A stretch of 64,000 bases of DNA from Niebla homalea (lineage: Eukaryota; Ascomycota; Lecanoromycetes; Lecanorales; Ramalinaceae). The notes beneath the pieces are model-generated. The model saw only the letters and a program-made list of their open reading frames with translations. It was not told where the DNA came from and did not search any database. Both the position numbers and the translations under genes were made by a program. Below are positions 1 to 10,387 of the stretch, piece by piece (position 1 is the stretch's first letter; the number at the start of each line of letters is the position of its first letter). Where the stretch lies: assembly GCA_019925105.1 (NCBI GenBank), contig JAHGAU010000002.1, positions 1,302,001 through 1,366,000 of the forward strand. Reading direction: 5' to 3'.

Positions 1-1530
1 AAGAAGATAATTTTATAAAAAAGGGGCCTTATTTATTTTACGGCGTTAATATAAAAAGCTACCTTATAGAAGGCTAGAACTATTTATTAGGCGGTTATAA
101 AGCCTACGATAACGTATACGGTAGCCATTTAATACGTACTTAAAGGCATACTTAAATATAAAAAAGAGCCCGTCCGGTAACTATAAAAGGTTTAAAACCG
201 ATACTTAAGAATAATAAATAAAGCATATAAAGTGACTCCCGTCCCGGTATTAGAATCCGAAATCTTTATATTATTAATAAAGCTAGCCTTAAATTAAATA
301 ATTACTTAAATAAAGCTTCAAAAAGGTATAAACTTAATTATATTAATAGGAAACGAATATATTCATTAAAACTATAAAAGGCCTTAAATAAGAAAACGCG
401 GAAAAGCGGTATTTATTTTTCTTACGGAAATTAAATTAAAATAAATTAATAAAAAAATCGATTTAACTTACGTTTAAGAAATTAACGTAAGAGTATATAA
501 ATTCTTATTTAAAATAAAGGTAATAAAGGAAAAAAAGGTTATAAGGGCGAAGTTAACGGCGATTACCCTATAGATTATAAGGAAGTAAATAAAACGTTAA
601 TATAAATATAAAAAATCGATCCCTTAAGGGTAACGATACCCGGCGTTAAATAATAACGAGGTTATTAATAAGTATCTTTGGCGTTATAAGATTATAAAGA
701 AAAATAATAATACGTTAATAATTTAATTCCGGATAAATAAAAACGGTTTAATTTTTATTTTTTTTATTATATACGCTGGTAACCGGATTAATATTAATTA
801 CAAATATAAATAATAAAAGTAGGACGTTATATACGTATTAATCTCTTATTTATTATTTAAGGAGCGTAGATTAAGATTAATTAAAAAGGTAAAGATTAAC
901 GATTATCGTTAAATACTTATTAATAAAAAGGGTATTAAAACGGCCGTTAGATTTATAATAACTATAAATTTATTATTATAATTTAGTTTAATTAAAAAAA
1001 TAAATAAAGTGGTTAAAGATTTAATTAAGAAACCTTACCGTTAACCCGGGGGTAAAAAGTAACGGCGGGAAAACTATATTTAATAAGGGGCTAAAGGGGT
1101 TATAAATATTAAAGCGACATAAAAAACGATATTATATTGATTAACGGAATTATATAAATAAAATAATAATAATATATATATCGGTAAAGATATTTAATAA
1201 TATAATCGGAATTTTAAAATTTTAATATTAAATAAACTTATAAGGTAACGGAAGAATAATAAATTTAAGGGTAACCCTTAAGTAAATTCAGTCGTAATAT
1301 TATAGGTTTTCTTAAAAAAAATATATAAATAAATTCTTACTTTTTAAACGGTTATAGATACTTTTAACCCTTAAAATATAAGTAAAGGCTAGGTAAATAC
1401 CGGTTTTTATTTTTAACGTTATAAATATCGGGTTTTTTTACGGTTATTAATAAGGCTAAATAACCGAGTATTAAGGAACGCCGGAATTAGCTTAGCTAGA
1501 TCCGTAGTATAAATCAATCAATCAATCAAT
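1..1530 (+). mobile_element. Tad-like LINE, 3' part (ORF2 C-terminal relic and 3' UTR)
   Basis: This is the 3' end of a non-LTR retrotransposon whose 5' part lies left of the window. It aligns along its whole length with about 48530-50058 of the nearly complete LINE in this window, including the same end in an AATC tetranucleotide tail. The matched part lies downstream of the reverse transcriptase and includes the RNase H-like and 3' UTR region. No frame is open, and CpA/TpG are nearly absent, so it is a RIP-killed copy. Its tail abuts an oppositely oriented LINE fragment at about 1531, so one LINE probably inserted into or beside another. It could only be a different LINE subfamily, because the order and tail match closely. 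Confidence 0.85.
1512..1530 (+). repeat. LINE 3' tail, (AATC)n
   Basis: Four to five AATC units close the LINE fragment. The same tail closes the LINE copy ending near 50058. A reverse-complement version lies at 4289-4311. Short tandem tails of this kind are typical of non-LTR elements that lack poly(A). Confidence 0.85.
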
Positions 1531-3884
1531 TAATATATAATAATATAAATTAAAGTCTTTAAGTAATATATACTTATTTAAAATAATTAAGACTTTTTTA
1601 AATAATAATATTATAAATAATTTTTCTTTATTAATTAACGGCGGGTTATATGCATTATAAATATTAAGGTCGTCTTTTAAGTCCCCTTCCTTTATAATAC
1701 GGAATATATAAAGGTTTCTATTATAATAAATAATATCTTAATTATTTATATTAAACCGCTTATTTATAAAGAAGTATATTTTAATTATCTTATCCCCCTT
1801 AAAAATTAAATAAAACCCCTTCCCCGGGTTAATAAATAAATATATATATAAGTTATATAATAATTCCTATATTATTATAATATTAACGTTTTTAACTTCT
1901 TTAAACTTAAATATTAATATTATTACTTTAATTTCTTTATTACGGATATTATATTATATTATTCTTAAAAATATTAATATATTATATATTAATCTTTATA
2001 AAAGCTTTTTCTTTTATATCCGTTTAAGTTACGGATTTCTTATTAAAGTTAAGCGTTTTTTATTTTAATACCTTTTTAATTATTATTAAAGATATAAGAT
2101 GGCCGGTTTTTAAGGTTAAGATTATAAAGAGTTTTCTTTTCTTTATTACTGTTTACCTTTTATTATTTAATTAATTAAACTTACGTTTTAAGGCTGTTTT
2201 TAATTAACTTATTAAATTAATCTTATACGCATTATATTATTGGATTTTTATAATTATCTAGGTCTTTTTACGTTTAATCTTTTTAACTCTTATTATATAC
2301 TTAGAATCTTATATTAAGTATTTTTCTTTATTATATACGGCGTATTTAAACGTACCCTTTATAAGTTTTTTAATTATTAACTTTATATATTTACAAGTAT
2401 TATAACTTTTAACGTAAACCGTATATTTTATAATAATATATTTATAATCTTAATACTTAAAATATTAATAAATATTAACCGTTTTATCCTATAATTAAAT
2501 TATCTTAAAAGATCCTTTTTTAATAATCCTTTTATTTAAAATATCGTTATATATTTTTATTAATATTACGTTTAATATAATAATAAAATACCTTTTTATA
2601 CGTTTTAAGGAATTAAGTCTTTTTATTATTAATGGAAATTTATAATTAATGATTTTAAGCTTTAAATAAAGAATTATATTCTCTTTTTCTATATTTCTTA
2701 ATATGGTTTTTTTTTAACTTTTTTAAAACGTAATAAATATATCCTATTTATTATAATAATAAATAATTACCTTAAAACCTTAATTAACTTATATTCTCCC
2801 TTATTAATTTAAGCTTTAAACCTTTTTAAGCTTTCTTTTACCTTTAAAAACGTTATATTAAGGAAAATATTTTTACTTTATAGTTTACGTACCATAATAA
2901 TTTATTTTATTAACGGTTCTATCATTACCTTAAAAGCCCTTATTAATTATAACGGGTTTATTTTTATCACTACGTTTTTTTTTTCGTTATTAAATAAACG
3001 GACCGTTATTATTTTCATTTTCCTTAACGTAGCCGCTTTCTTTTCCGTTATCCTTTTATTCTTTATTACGGGTATCTTTTTTATTACCTTTATCGCTTAA
3101 TTTTTTCTTATTTAAAAGACCGCCGTTTTTATATTTTTATTTTATATATCCAACTTTAAACCGCCGTTTTTACTTTTTCGCTTTTACTATTACCCCTTAA
3201 GAACCCTATAACCGCTCCGTTTCTTTTAGCCTTATTTTTATTTTTATGTAAAAGTCTTTTATACCTTTTAATCTAATTTATAATATCGGTTAAATCTTTA
3301 ATATAATATTTTTCTACTTTATTATAAGGAGTCCCTTTAAGGCCTTTATTACCTCCCTTATCGTCCTTTCGCTTTTATTTATTAGGCGATATACCGTTTC
3401 CGCCTTTTATTTTTAATCTTTTAAGGTTTTATCCTTTTTATTAATTTTATTTCCTTTTTATATATTTTTAATAGTACTTTTATTATAATTTTCCTGCCCT
3501 TTCCTTTTATCCGTACCCCTCGCCGTTAATGCCGTACCGGCCTTTTTACCCCCTTATTTACCTATTATTTCCGTATTATTATTATACGTTTTATACGCCT
3601 TAATATACGTATTTTATTAACCTTAATTCCCTTATTTATTTTAAGCATTATCCGGCTTATTATTATTATATTACCCGTATATATCGTCGCTATTTCTATT
3701 AATATAAGCTACTTACCGTTTATTACCTTATTCTTAACTGTTACGTTACTTTTACTTATCGTACTTAATATACTTCTCTTATTGTCGCTAAAGCTATACG
3801 TATACGCATCGTTTTGGACCTCTAGGGTCCCTTTGTTCGTCGCCATCCCTTTTTCAGTTAAACTTTACCCGTTATTATAGTAAT
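1531..3884 (-). mobile_element. Tad-like LINE, 5' half (5' UTR, ORF1, start of ORF2)
   Basis: The reverse complement aligns with about 44260-46640 of the nearly complete LINE. ORF1 starts at the ATG complementary to 3844-3846. Its first residues MATNKGT closely match MATNNGT in the other copy, and about 24 codons remain readable before stops accumulate. The homology ends at about 1531 inside the ORF2 endonuclease, at the relic of the GDFNLHH motif of Tad-type endonucleases. The 5' UTR is only about 38 bp and ends near 3884, where Copia sequence begins. The 5' edge at 3790-3846 keeps CpA/TpG, while the interior is saturated with RIP. The 3' half of this copy is missing from the window. Confidence 0.85.
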
Positions 3885-4288
3885 CTAACGGCTATTATAT
3901 TTATTAATTATTATATTTAAGGTTTAGTATAAGTTTATAAGTTCCTATATAAGCTCCGTATATAACTTAAACCCTTATAGCTTATATTAATCGTTAAATT
4001 ATTTTTAAATCATATCCGGGCTTTTTATAATATTAATTAAATACTTAATATTAATATTATAACGGTTCTTTAAATCTATATATACTTTAAGGGTATTTTT
4101 CTTCTTTAGCTTTTAAAGGTTATTAATCGTTATTTAACCCTTTATTTATTATTTTTACGATATTTATTATTATTAATTTGTTAAAAAAAGGATTAAACTT
4201 AAAAAAACCCCCCTTATAATAAAGTTTTTCTTAACTATTATCGTTAATAAAATATACGGAAAACGGTATTAATAAGATATTAATTATA
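3885..4288 (-). mobile_element. Copia family 1 internal fragment (gag region)
   Basis: About 400 bp match, in reverse complement, 37150-37545 of Copia element A, and in the same orientation about 63250-63650 of element E. In those elements the segment lies in gag, upstream of the zinc-knuckle region. There is no LTR on either side. A LINE cuts it on the left, and a TTGA-repeat tail cuts it on the right exactly where homology to E stops. It is the remnant of an older Copia insertion broken by non-LTR elements. Confidence 0.8.
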
Positions 4289-4311
4289 TTGATTGATTGA
4301 TTGATTGATTT
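4289..4311 (-). repeat. (TTGA)n tail, reverse of the LINE AATC tail
   Basis: Five units of a TTGA/AATC repeat start at the exact break in the Copia fragment. This is the expected left border of a non-LTR element on the - strand. Confidence 0.75.
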
Positions 4312-4761
4312 GTTTATATATGAGTTTAGCTACTTTTAAGTTAATTTCAACGTTCCATAGTGCTGGTGGCTAAGCTACGGTTATTTTAATATTTATATTT
4401 ATTTTAAACTTATCGCTTTAATTTAAAAGGGAAAAGGAAACCGTAATCGGTTAACTTAACCTTAATTTACCCTAAATATTAACCCGATTTAATTAAAAAC
4501 CTTTCCCCGGTAATTATTTACCTTAATATTATAACTGAATCTTTACGTTAACCCGATTAAAATTAATAATTACCTTAAATCTTTAATTTATTATTTTCGT
4601 TAAAAAAAATTTTTACTTTTTAACGTTATAATCCGTAATAAAAATTTAATAATAATATTAAGTTTAATCGGGGGGAAACGGCCTTAATTATTATATAACT
4701 TTATTTTTTTTAATATTAAAACTTTACTTTAAATATTTTATTACGTAATTTTTCGGATTAA
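4312..4761 (-). other. Unassigned element downstream of a LINE-type tail
   Basis: The tail at 4289-4311 implies a - strand non-LTR or SINE-like element here. The sequence next to it does not match the 3' end of the other two LINE tails. A RIP-poor patch at about 4318-4385 keeps CpA/TpG. On the - strand this patch contains GTAGCTTAG, which resembles the A box of tRNA-derived SINEs (inference only). From about 4400 to 4761 I see only degenerate AT-rich DNA with no coding frame. It could be a LINE of another family, truncated at the 5' end. Confidence 0.3.
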
Positions 4762-4766
4762 CCTTA

Positions 4767-4928
4767 TGTTGAAATTAAGAGGTGTAAGTTGCTTGATTAT
4801 TACTATGTACAAGGTGAGACTATGTGCAAGGCCATATGCCGCTATCCTACTTGGGTCTAGCACGTCCGCCTTATCAAATCTGATCCGCGTCACGTGATCT
4901 CCCAAGTGGTGATCCTGCACATTCAATA
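4767..4928 (-). mobile_element. Solo LTR of Copia family 1
   Basis: This is a 162-bp LTR with ends TGTTGAA and TTCAATA (the latter from TTCAACA). It is flanked by the perfect 5-bp target duplication CCTTA (4762-4766 and 4929-4933). It matches, in reverse complement, the 5' LTR of element A (35701-35862). No internal element sequence is present on either side, so the full element was lost by LTR-LTR recombination. It keeps almost all CpA/TpG, unlike everything around it. This fits RIP's need for a minimum duplicated length. A possible reading frame across this segment is incidental. Confidence 0.95.
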
Positions 4929-4933
4929 CCTTA

Positions 4934-6240
4934 TTTAATCTTAACTTTAACTTTTTAATGTTAAATTCTTATAACCCCTTTTTATTGGCCTTATATGGTA
5001 ATGTTAAACTGACTCCGCTGGCGGCACGCCGGCGGGACTAGTAAAGGTAGGTATAGAAGACGTGACGTTACGGTCTGGATACTTAAGTACCACTTTAATA
5101 AGTAGATTAATAATAAGATTAATTCTTAAGGAACTTAAAAAGAATTAAGGTATAACTTTTACTTAAAATAAAGGTAATAATTACCCCGCTTTATGCTTAT
5201 TAAATTACGGCTTATAGATAACGTATATTAAGGCCGTTATTAAAGCTTTTTATTAAGGTTTAATAATTTACCTTAACGTAGTAATATAGCGTATTATTAT
5301 GGCGCCGGCGTAGAAATAACGTTAATTATTAATAATTATCTCCTCCTTTATACGTTAATCTTTAAAATATAGAAAGATATATTTAAAAAGCTGGCGTAAA
5401 GCCGGTTAAATATAAGGCTTATTAAAAACCTATTATTAAATCTAATAAAAAAAGGATAAAGGGAAAAGAGTCTTTAAATATATATATAAATATAGTAATA
5501 TTTATTTAATAATAATATAATAAAGGCATTTTACGCTAATAAATAATTAATACGACTTATAAAACTTATTAAAAACCTCTTTATAAAATTTAATAAGAAA
5601 AAGTAAATAAGAAAAGAATTTTTACGGTATTAATTAATAATTATTTAAGGTTTTACTATTAATTTATTACGCTATAATAAAAATATGCGTTATTATAGAA
5701 ATAACGCGTAATTATAATAAGGCCTTTATTTTATTTTAAACTTATTCTTTTTTCTCCTTAATAATTTTAATCGCTCTTATAAGTATAATATATTAAGGGT
5801 TTATATGAATATCTATAAGCTAATATATATATAATTATATACCCTCGTTATTTATATTATTATTATAGTAAGTAACGTTAACGTTACGTAAACGTTTTAT
5901 TTATATTAATAGTCCGTTTATTTTTATTTATTAATAAGATATATAAGTTTACTTTAATCTTTAAGTAATATAATATATATATAATAACGTTTCGTTAACG
6001 TAAATATAAATATAATATTAATAATATATATAATAATACTTTATTTAACCTACTTCTTATAAAATAAACTTTCGTGCCGGCAGGGCCCCTTATTTTACTA
6101 TAAGTATCGTAATAAATAATACTTTTCCCGTTGCCTTCCCGTAAGTATCCTTAATACTATTAGACTATTATTACTTTAATATATATATAGTTCCCGGACT
6201 AACTATAGCCCCGGGTAACTTAATGGATACGTAAGTACTA
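4934..6240. other. Unassigned degenerate AT-rich DNA
   Basis: No recognisable gene or element domain was found here. A RIP-poor patch at about 5005-5095 keeps GC-rich words and looks like sequence that was single-copy or at an element edge. Two similar stretches of about 50 bp, at about 5418-5470 and 5562-5615, form an imperfect direct repeat about 145 bp apart. A perfect palindrome AACGTTAACGTT lies near 5876. The stretch may hold the LTR and 3' flank of Gypsy I or the head of another transposon, but I cannot show either. Confidence 0.4.
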
Positions 6241-6910
6241 ATCAATTAGTATACGGTTTATTAAGGCGTAAGCTTAATACGTACGGAAGTATAATAAAAT
6301 CCTTCGGGATTTTAAAGTTTTCCGGTTAAATATTAATTAAACGTTAATTACCATTAATCGGACGGAATATACGCTCCGTTAAGTTACTTTAAAAGCTAAG
6401 AGGGAAATATTAATCCTTTAAATTAAGAAAAAAGCATTTATTACTTATATTAAGGCGGCGGAAAAAAAGGTTATCCGGCTTAAAGAATAAATAAGTAAAT
6501 TATAATTTATTAACGAAATAACGGCGTTAATATCTAATAATTAAATCGGCTTAATATAAGGGGTCCGGGCCCTTTATAAAAGTTAACTCCGTTAAGAAGT
6601 TACTTTCCATTTCTTAACCCTATATCCGGAGTAAGGAGAGTGGACTTTAAGCTTATAATATCCGGTAACTTAAAAAAGAAAAAAGAAAAGGGAGATACGG
6701 ACTTTAATCTATTTAAAGAAGAAAAAAAGGAGGTTATACCCTCCTTAAGGGCGTTATCGGGGGGGTCGGTTTTAACTTCTAGGAATAATACCCTAGAATT
6801 AAATTAAAAAGCCCCTTTAATAAATAATATTAAAAAGAGGCCTTTATTTAAGGCGGAAAGGAAGGCGGAGAAGAAAAGGAGGAAAAGAATAAAGAAAATA
6901 CGATATTTTT
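6241..6910 (+). pseudogene. Coding-like relic, possible DNA transposase C-terminus
   Basis: Between about 6360 and 6600 one + frame reads as a protein if TAA is taken as mutated CAA. It contains a charged, coiled-coil-like stretch including the core KAAEKKVIRLKE. Further on, at about 6840-6900, comes a Lys/Glu/Arg-rich tail. Charged tails of this kind occur at the C-terminus of fungal pogo/Fot1-type transposases, but I recognise no catalytic DDE motif here. The family is therefore an inference. The region is broken by stops and has no partner terminal inverted repeat that I can verify. It could also be a gag coiled coil or a captured host gene. Confidence 0.3.
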
Positions 6911-6956
6911 ATACTTATCCTTAACCTCGTTAACCTATTTATAGGGGGAGAGGGCT

Positions 6957-7125
6957 TACGCTGGCGTAAAGTTATAGATTATTCTTTTATTTTTATATAT
7001 TAATATTATTAAAGTTTAACGTTAAACGTTTAAAATTAATAACGTTAAACGTTAAACGTTTATAATCTATATATTATTAAAAGTAATATAACGGATAATA
7101 TTATAAAAGTTACCGGAGCGCCAGT
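6957..7125. repeat. Candidate imperfect inverted repeat
   Basis: The outer ends share CTGGCG in opposite orientation (near 6963 and 7117), with patchy complementarity inward. The centre (about 7020-7062) has repeated AACGTTAAACG words. It could be a small fold-back or MITE-like element. In DNA this AT-rich such symmetry can arise by chance. Confidence 0.2.
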
Positions 7126-7459
7126 ATAACCTTAATAAATATATTTATCGATCTTTTATTACTTTAATAACTTTATTTATTCGATATTTTTAATTTAATA
7201 ACGTATTAAATATTTATAATTTAATGCTTACGCTTTTTTACCTTCGGTATTATCGCGGCTATTATTAAAATTACTTTTATTAATTATAATATTATAATAA
7301 AAATAATTACTTCCGTAACGCCGGCTTATTTACGCGTATAATACCCGTAATAAGTAAAGTTATTAATTAAAGTTTAAACTCCAGTAATCTTACGGAAGGA
7401 TAACGTATAAAAACTAAATAGCTATAATATTAATTATATATATAGTTATTAATTATATA
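7126..7459. other. Probable 3' flank of Gypsy I, no gene seen
   Basis: This stretch lies just downstream, in the Gypsy I sense, of the integrase tail. The 3' UTR and 3' LTR would be expected here. I could not find LTR ends or a polypurine tract. A duplicated TTAATTATATATATA word occurs at about 7430-7462. Confidence 0.3.
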
Positions 7460-7479
7460 TATAATTTCCGCCGTTATAA

Positions 7480-7690
7480 CGTTATAATTTTATTTACGTC
7501 TCTTTTTATTCCGTATTATTTCGTTATATTATTCTTATAGTTTTTAAGAATACTTTAAGTCCGTTTCCGGTATTTATTAATTATATTTAAAGCCTTAATT
7601 AACTTATTTAACTTAATATTAAACGCTTTTTTATTTTTAATTTTATTAATAATTTATATTCCTCTTTATTATTAATTAATTACTTATTCC
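7480..7690 (-). pseudogene. Gypsy I chromodomain-like C-terminal tail
   Basis: Downstream of the integrase GPY/F module the - strand frame goes on for about 70 codons. It resembles the position and spacing of chromovirus chromodomains: an acidic-aromatic start (EEY), then a basic stretch, and a terminal LKNYKNNI like the LENAQELIEEF helix. In chromoviruses this domain steers insertion to heterochromatin. The match is by pattern only, and several aromatic-cage positions cannot be judged after RIP. Confidence 0.45.
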
Positions 7691-8800
7691 TCTTTATTAT
7701 TAATTAATTCGGGTGCTTATATTATAAAAAGAAAAATATAAATAATAAGGTAGATTTAATAAATAATAAAAAGGAATAAGCGGTACGTTTATATCCCAAT
7801 TTTATTATTAATTTTAAAGGGTCTTATGAATCGGAATATAAACTTTTTACTTAATTATTTTAACTTAAGGTTTTTAATATTTAGTATTATTAAATCGCCG
7901 ACGTTATATAACTTTAACTTATATTTCTTATTATACGTCTTTTAAGTTAATTTAATAATACGGCGTTATCGGTCCGTTAATATTAATTATATTTTATATA
8001 ATATTTTAATCCTATCTTTTATTATAAATATTTTTTCTTTTATAAGTTTATTTTTAAGTTTAAAATAAATATTTAAATTATAACTATATATCGCTATAAA
8101 GGGATTATAGCTTAAAGTTAAATATTCTAAGTTTATATAAGTAAATTTAATTAAGGGAAATAACCTTACTTAATTCGTTTATTTAGAGTTAATAAAGGCC
8201 CTTAAATATTATTTAAGGTTTTAATTTTAACGTTTTATTTAATTATCCGTTTACGGGTAGAAAGCGGTACTTAATTTACGTTTTATTTTTACGTAATAAT
8301 ATATTAAACCTTAGAATTTATTAATAAATAAAAACCTTTAGTTAATTACGATTTTAACCGGTATATTATACCATAATATAATTTCTTTAAAAAAGAGGTC
8401 CGTTAACGTAGCGGTATCGATTTATTTTATAATAAAAAGGTATTTATATATCTTTATATATTTATTTATAATTATTAAAATTAAATTATAAACGCTACCC
8501 TTAACCTTACTTACGGGTAAATCGATAATAAAGTTTATATTAAGTTTTTTCTAGGGTACGGCCGGTTAAAAAAATAAAGTAAATTCGCCGTAAAAGCGGT
8601 AATACGGTATTTTAATCCTTTAATAAGTATTATACGTTTTAATATAATTATTAACTTAAGCCTTTAAGCCGTCCCAGTAATATTTACGGGCTAAGAGTTT
8701 ATACGTTTTTTTGGCTTTAAAGTAGCCTATTAATAAGTTATTATAATACTTATTAATCAGCTTTTCTCTAACTATTTTATTCCGGGGGATATATATACGG
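7690..8800 (-). pseudogene. Gypsy I integrase relic
   Basis: Integrase would insert the cDNA copy into the genome. On the - strand the reading is continuous with Gypsy integrases. The N-terminal zinc-binding region reads like the AGHFGVKKT...YYW segment. The catalytic core keeps INFIIDLPVSK (near 8500-8540), where the family has MDFITDLPxSK. The conserved HPQTDGQTER block appears at about 8225-8260 as LPVNGxLNKT. The C-terminal block with YNVGDLIIL and NLKLK (about 7860-7920) is the GPY/F-type module. Gln codons appear as TAA throughout. The domain is full length for the family but inactivated by many RIP stops. Confidence 0.88.
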
Positions 8801-9925
8801 TTTTTATAAATTATAAGGTTATTAGGATTAAGTTTTTAAGTATTATTATAATTTTAATAAGAATACGTTGGCGTTACGTTATCGTTTTTAATTTTATATA
8901 TAAACGTATTATTAACCTATAAATCCTTAATAAGTAATTTAATCGGCTTAAATTCCTTATAAAGCTTTTCGGGTAATTATTAAATCTTTTTTTATAGGAT
9001 AATAATTTAAATATTTTTTAAAGTAAACAATAATTAATAATTAATAATTGCCGTCCGCCGGCGTTTTACCGACTTATCGGATTAAAATATAAGCTTATTT
9101 TATAAGGTAAATAATAAGGTAATATTAAGAAATAAGACTCTTTTATAGTTTAAACGTTTTAATAAAGGATTAATAAAATTTATTTTATTTTAACGATAAA
9201 ATACTTTAAAGTTATAATTAATAAGTTTTAAAGCTTATTTAATTTAATATAAGCTTAACGCCGGCTATTTTATAAACCTTTAAAGGTTATTATAATCTAT
9301 TTATATTTAAATAGTTTTAAAGCTCCCTTTTAAATAATATTATTATTATTTAAACATTATAATAATAATAAAAAGCTTTTCATTATACGTTTTATAATTT
9401 TATTTGGTAAAGGTTATTTTTTTAGATTAATACGTAATTAAGCGTTAATAACTTTCCTTAAACTATTAAGATAAAATACTTACGATAATAAAATTGGATA
9501 TATTGGTTTTTATTTATATTCCCTATTTTAAATTAAAATAACGGAATAATAACGTATTAATAAATATTTTATAAAGTTAATAAAACGCTATATTAATTGT
9601 ATTATTTTATTTTAATAAATTAATTTTTTTCTTTTCCTTATTACTTTTAAGTAAATTAATTAAAAATTTAATTATCCTTAAATATTTATAAATAAAACGA
9701 TAATAAAAATTTATAAAGTTTAAAAAAATTTATATTTCCCGGTAAATTTTTAAAATAAATTAATTTTTAATAATTTAAATACGCTTTTAATCTATCTAAA
9801 TTCTTTTAATAAAAATAATAAACCCTAAAAACTTTACTTAAATAATATTAAATTAATATTTCTTAAAATTAATATAAAGTTAAAATTAATAAAATCGCTT
9901 AAGGACTTATTAAATATAACGTTAA

Positions 9926-10024
9926 TGTTGAAATGGTAGGGTGTAACTTGCTTAGTTGAGTACTATGTAAGGTGCTGAGCGATATCTACCTATGAGAAGT
10001 CCAGGAAGTAGGCTAGCCCCCTTT
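9926..10024 (-). mobile_element. Copia B0 left LTR, first part (split by B1)
   Basis: These are the first 99 bp of a family 2 LTR starting TGTTGAAATGG. They stop where B1 inserted; the last five bases CCTTT are the B1 target duplication. The LTR resumes at 16230-16268, giving a joined length of 138 bp, equal to B0's other LTR (22183-22320). Upstream at 9921-9925 is the B0 target duplication GTTAA. The sequence is RIP-poor. Confidence 0.95.
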
Positions 10025-10159
10025 TGTTGAAATGGTAGGGTGTAACTTGCTTAGTTAAGTACTATGTAAGGTGCTGAGCGATATCTATCTATGAGAAGTG
10101 GAAGTACGCTAGTTCCCTTTTGGTAATAGCCGAGGTCTCTGCCTTCTGCACTTCTAACA
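10025..10159 (-). repeat. B1 3' LTR (left)
   Basis: 135 bp, starting TGTTGAAATGG and ending TTCTAACA on the + strand. The polypurine tract would be just inside, where the + strand reads CTCCCACTCGAT (10160-10171). Confidence 0.95.
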
Positions 10160-10365
10160 CTCCCACTCGATTAATAGCTTTATAATACCATAATACCGTA
10201 CCATTCATTAAGCAAGGAGCAAAAGCTCCCACTGAACCGTATTACCGCAGCAACGGGTATATCCATCCCGACTCCAACAGCAAGGGGTATATTTATCCTA
10301 AAACTCCAGAGGTGTAGTTACTCTAGTCCTAAATGATTCCTGAATTTGAGAAAGCCGTCCCTTAA

Positions 10366-10387
10366 TAACGGCTTCGTGAGGCCGTTA
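10366..10387 (-). other. Conserved hairpin in the B-family 3' region
   Basis: A 7-bp stem TAACGGC/GCCGTTA encloses an 8-nt loop. An alternative stem pairs GCCGT at 10354-10358 with ACGGC at 10368-10372. The element is conserved in B0 (near 16459-16480) and B3 (near 23119-23140) within a RIP-poor stretch. It lies between pol and the 3' LTR, where RNA processing or packaging signals could lie. Its function is unknown. Confidence 0.45.

Larger units (their letters stand above)
7460..9925 (-). mobile_element. Ty3/Gypsy element I, 3' half of pol
   Basis: This is the - strand relic of an LTR retrotransposon of the Gypsy superfamily. It contains, in sense order from right to left, probable RNase H (about 9000-9700), integrase (about 7690-8800) and a chromodomain-like tail (about 7480-7690). 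It is RIP-saturated. Its continuation, the reverse transcriptase, lies at 22326-22759 beyond the nested Copia pair B0/B1. The shared 5-bp duplication GTTAA at 9921-9925 and 22321-22325 joins the two pieces. The part upstream of RT (protease, gag, 5' LTR) is missing because Copia B3 cuts the element at 22759 and different DNA follows. Confidence 0.88.

Noticed and set aside
4741..4926. Open frame of 61 codons on the - strand
   Set aside because: It coincides with the solo Copia LTR and owes its openness to lack of RIP there. LTRs of this type are non-coding and other copies do not keep the frame.
5418..5615. LTR pair of a short element
   Set aside because: The two similar stretches are only about 50 bp, lack TG...CA ends and have no target duplication.
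6957..7125. MITE with terminal inverted repeats
   Set aside because: Only six bases match firmly at the ends, no target duplication was found, and AT-rich palindromes are common by chance. Kept only as a weak repeat entry.
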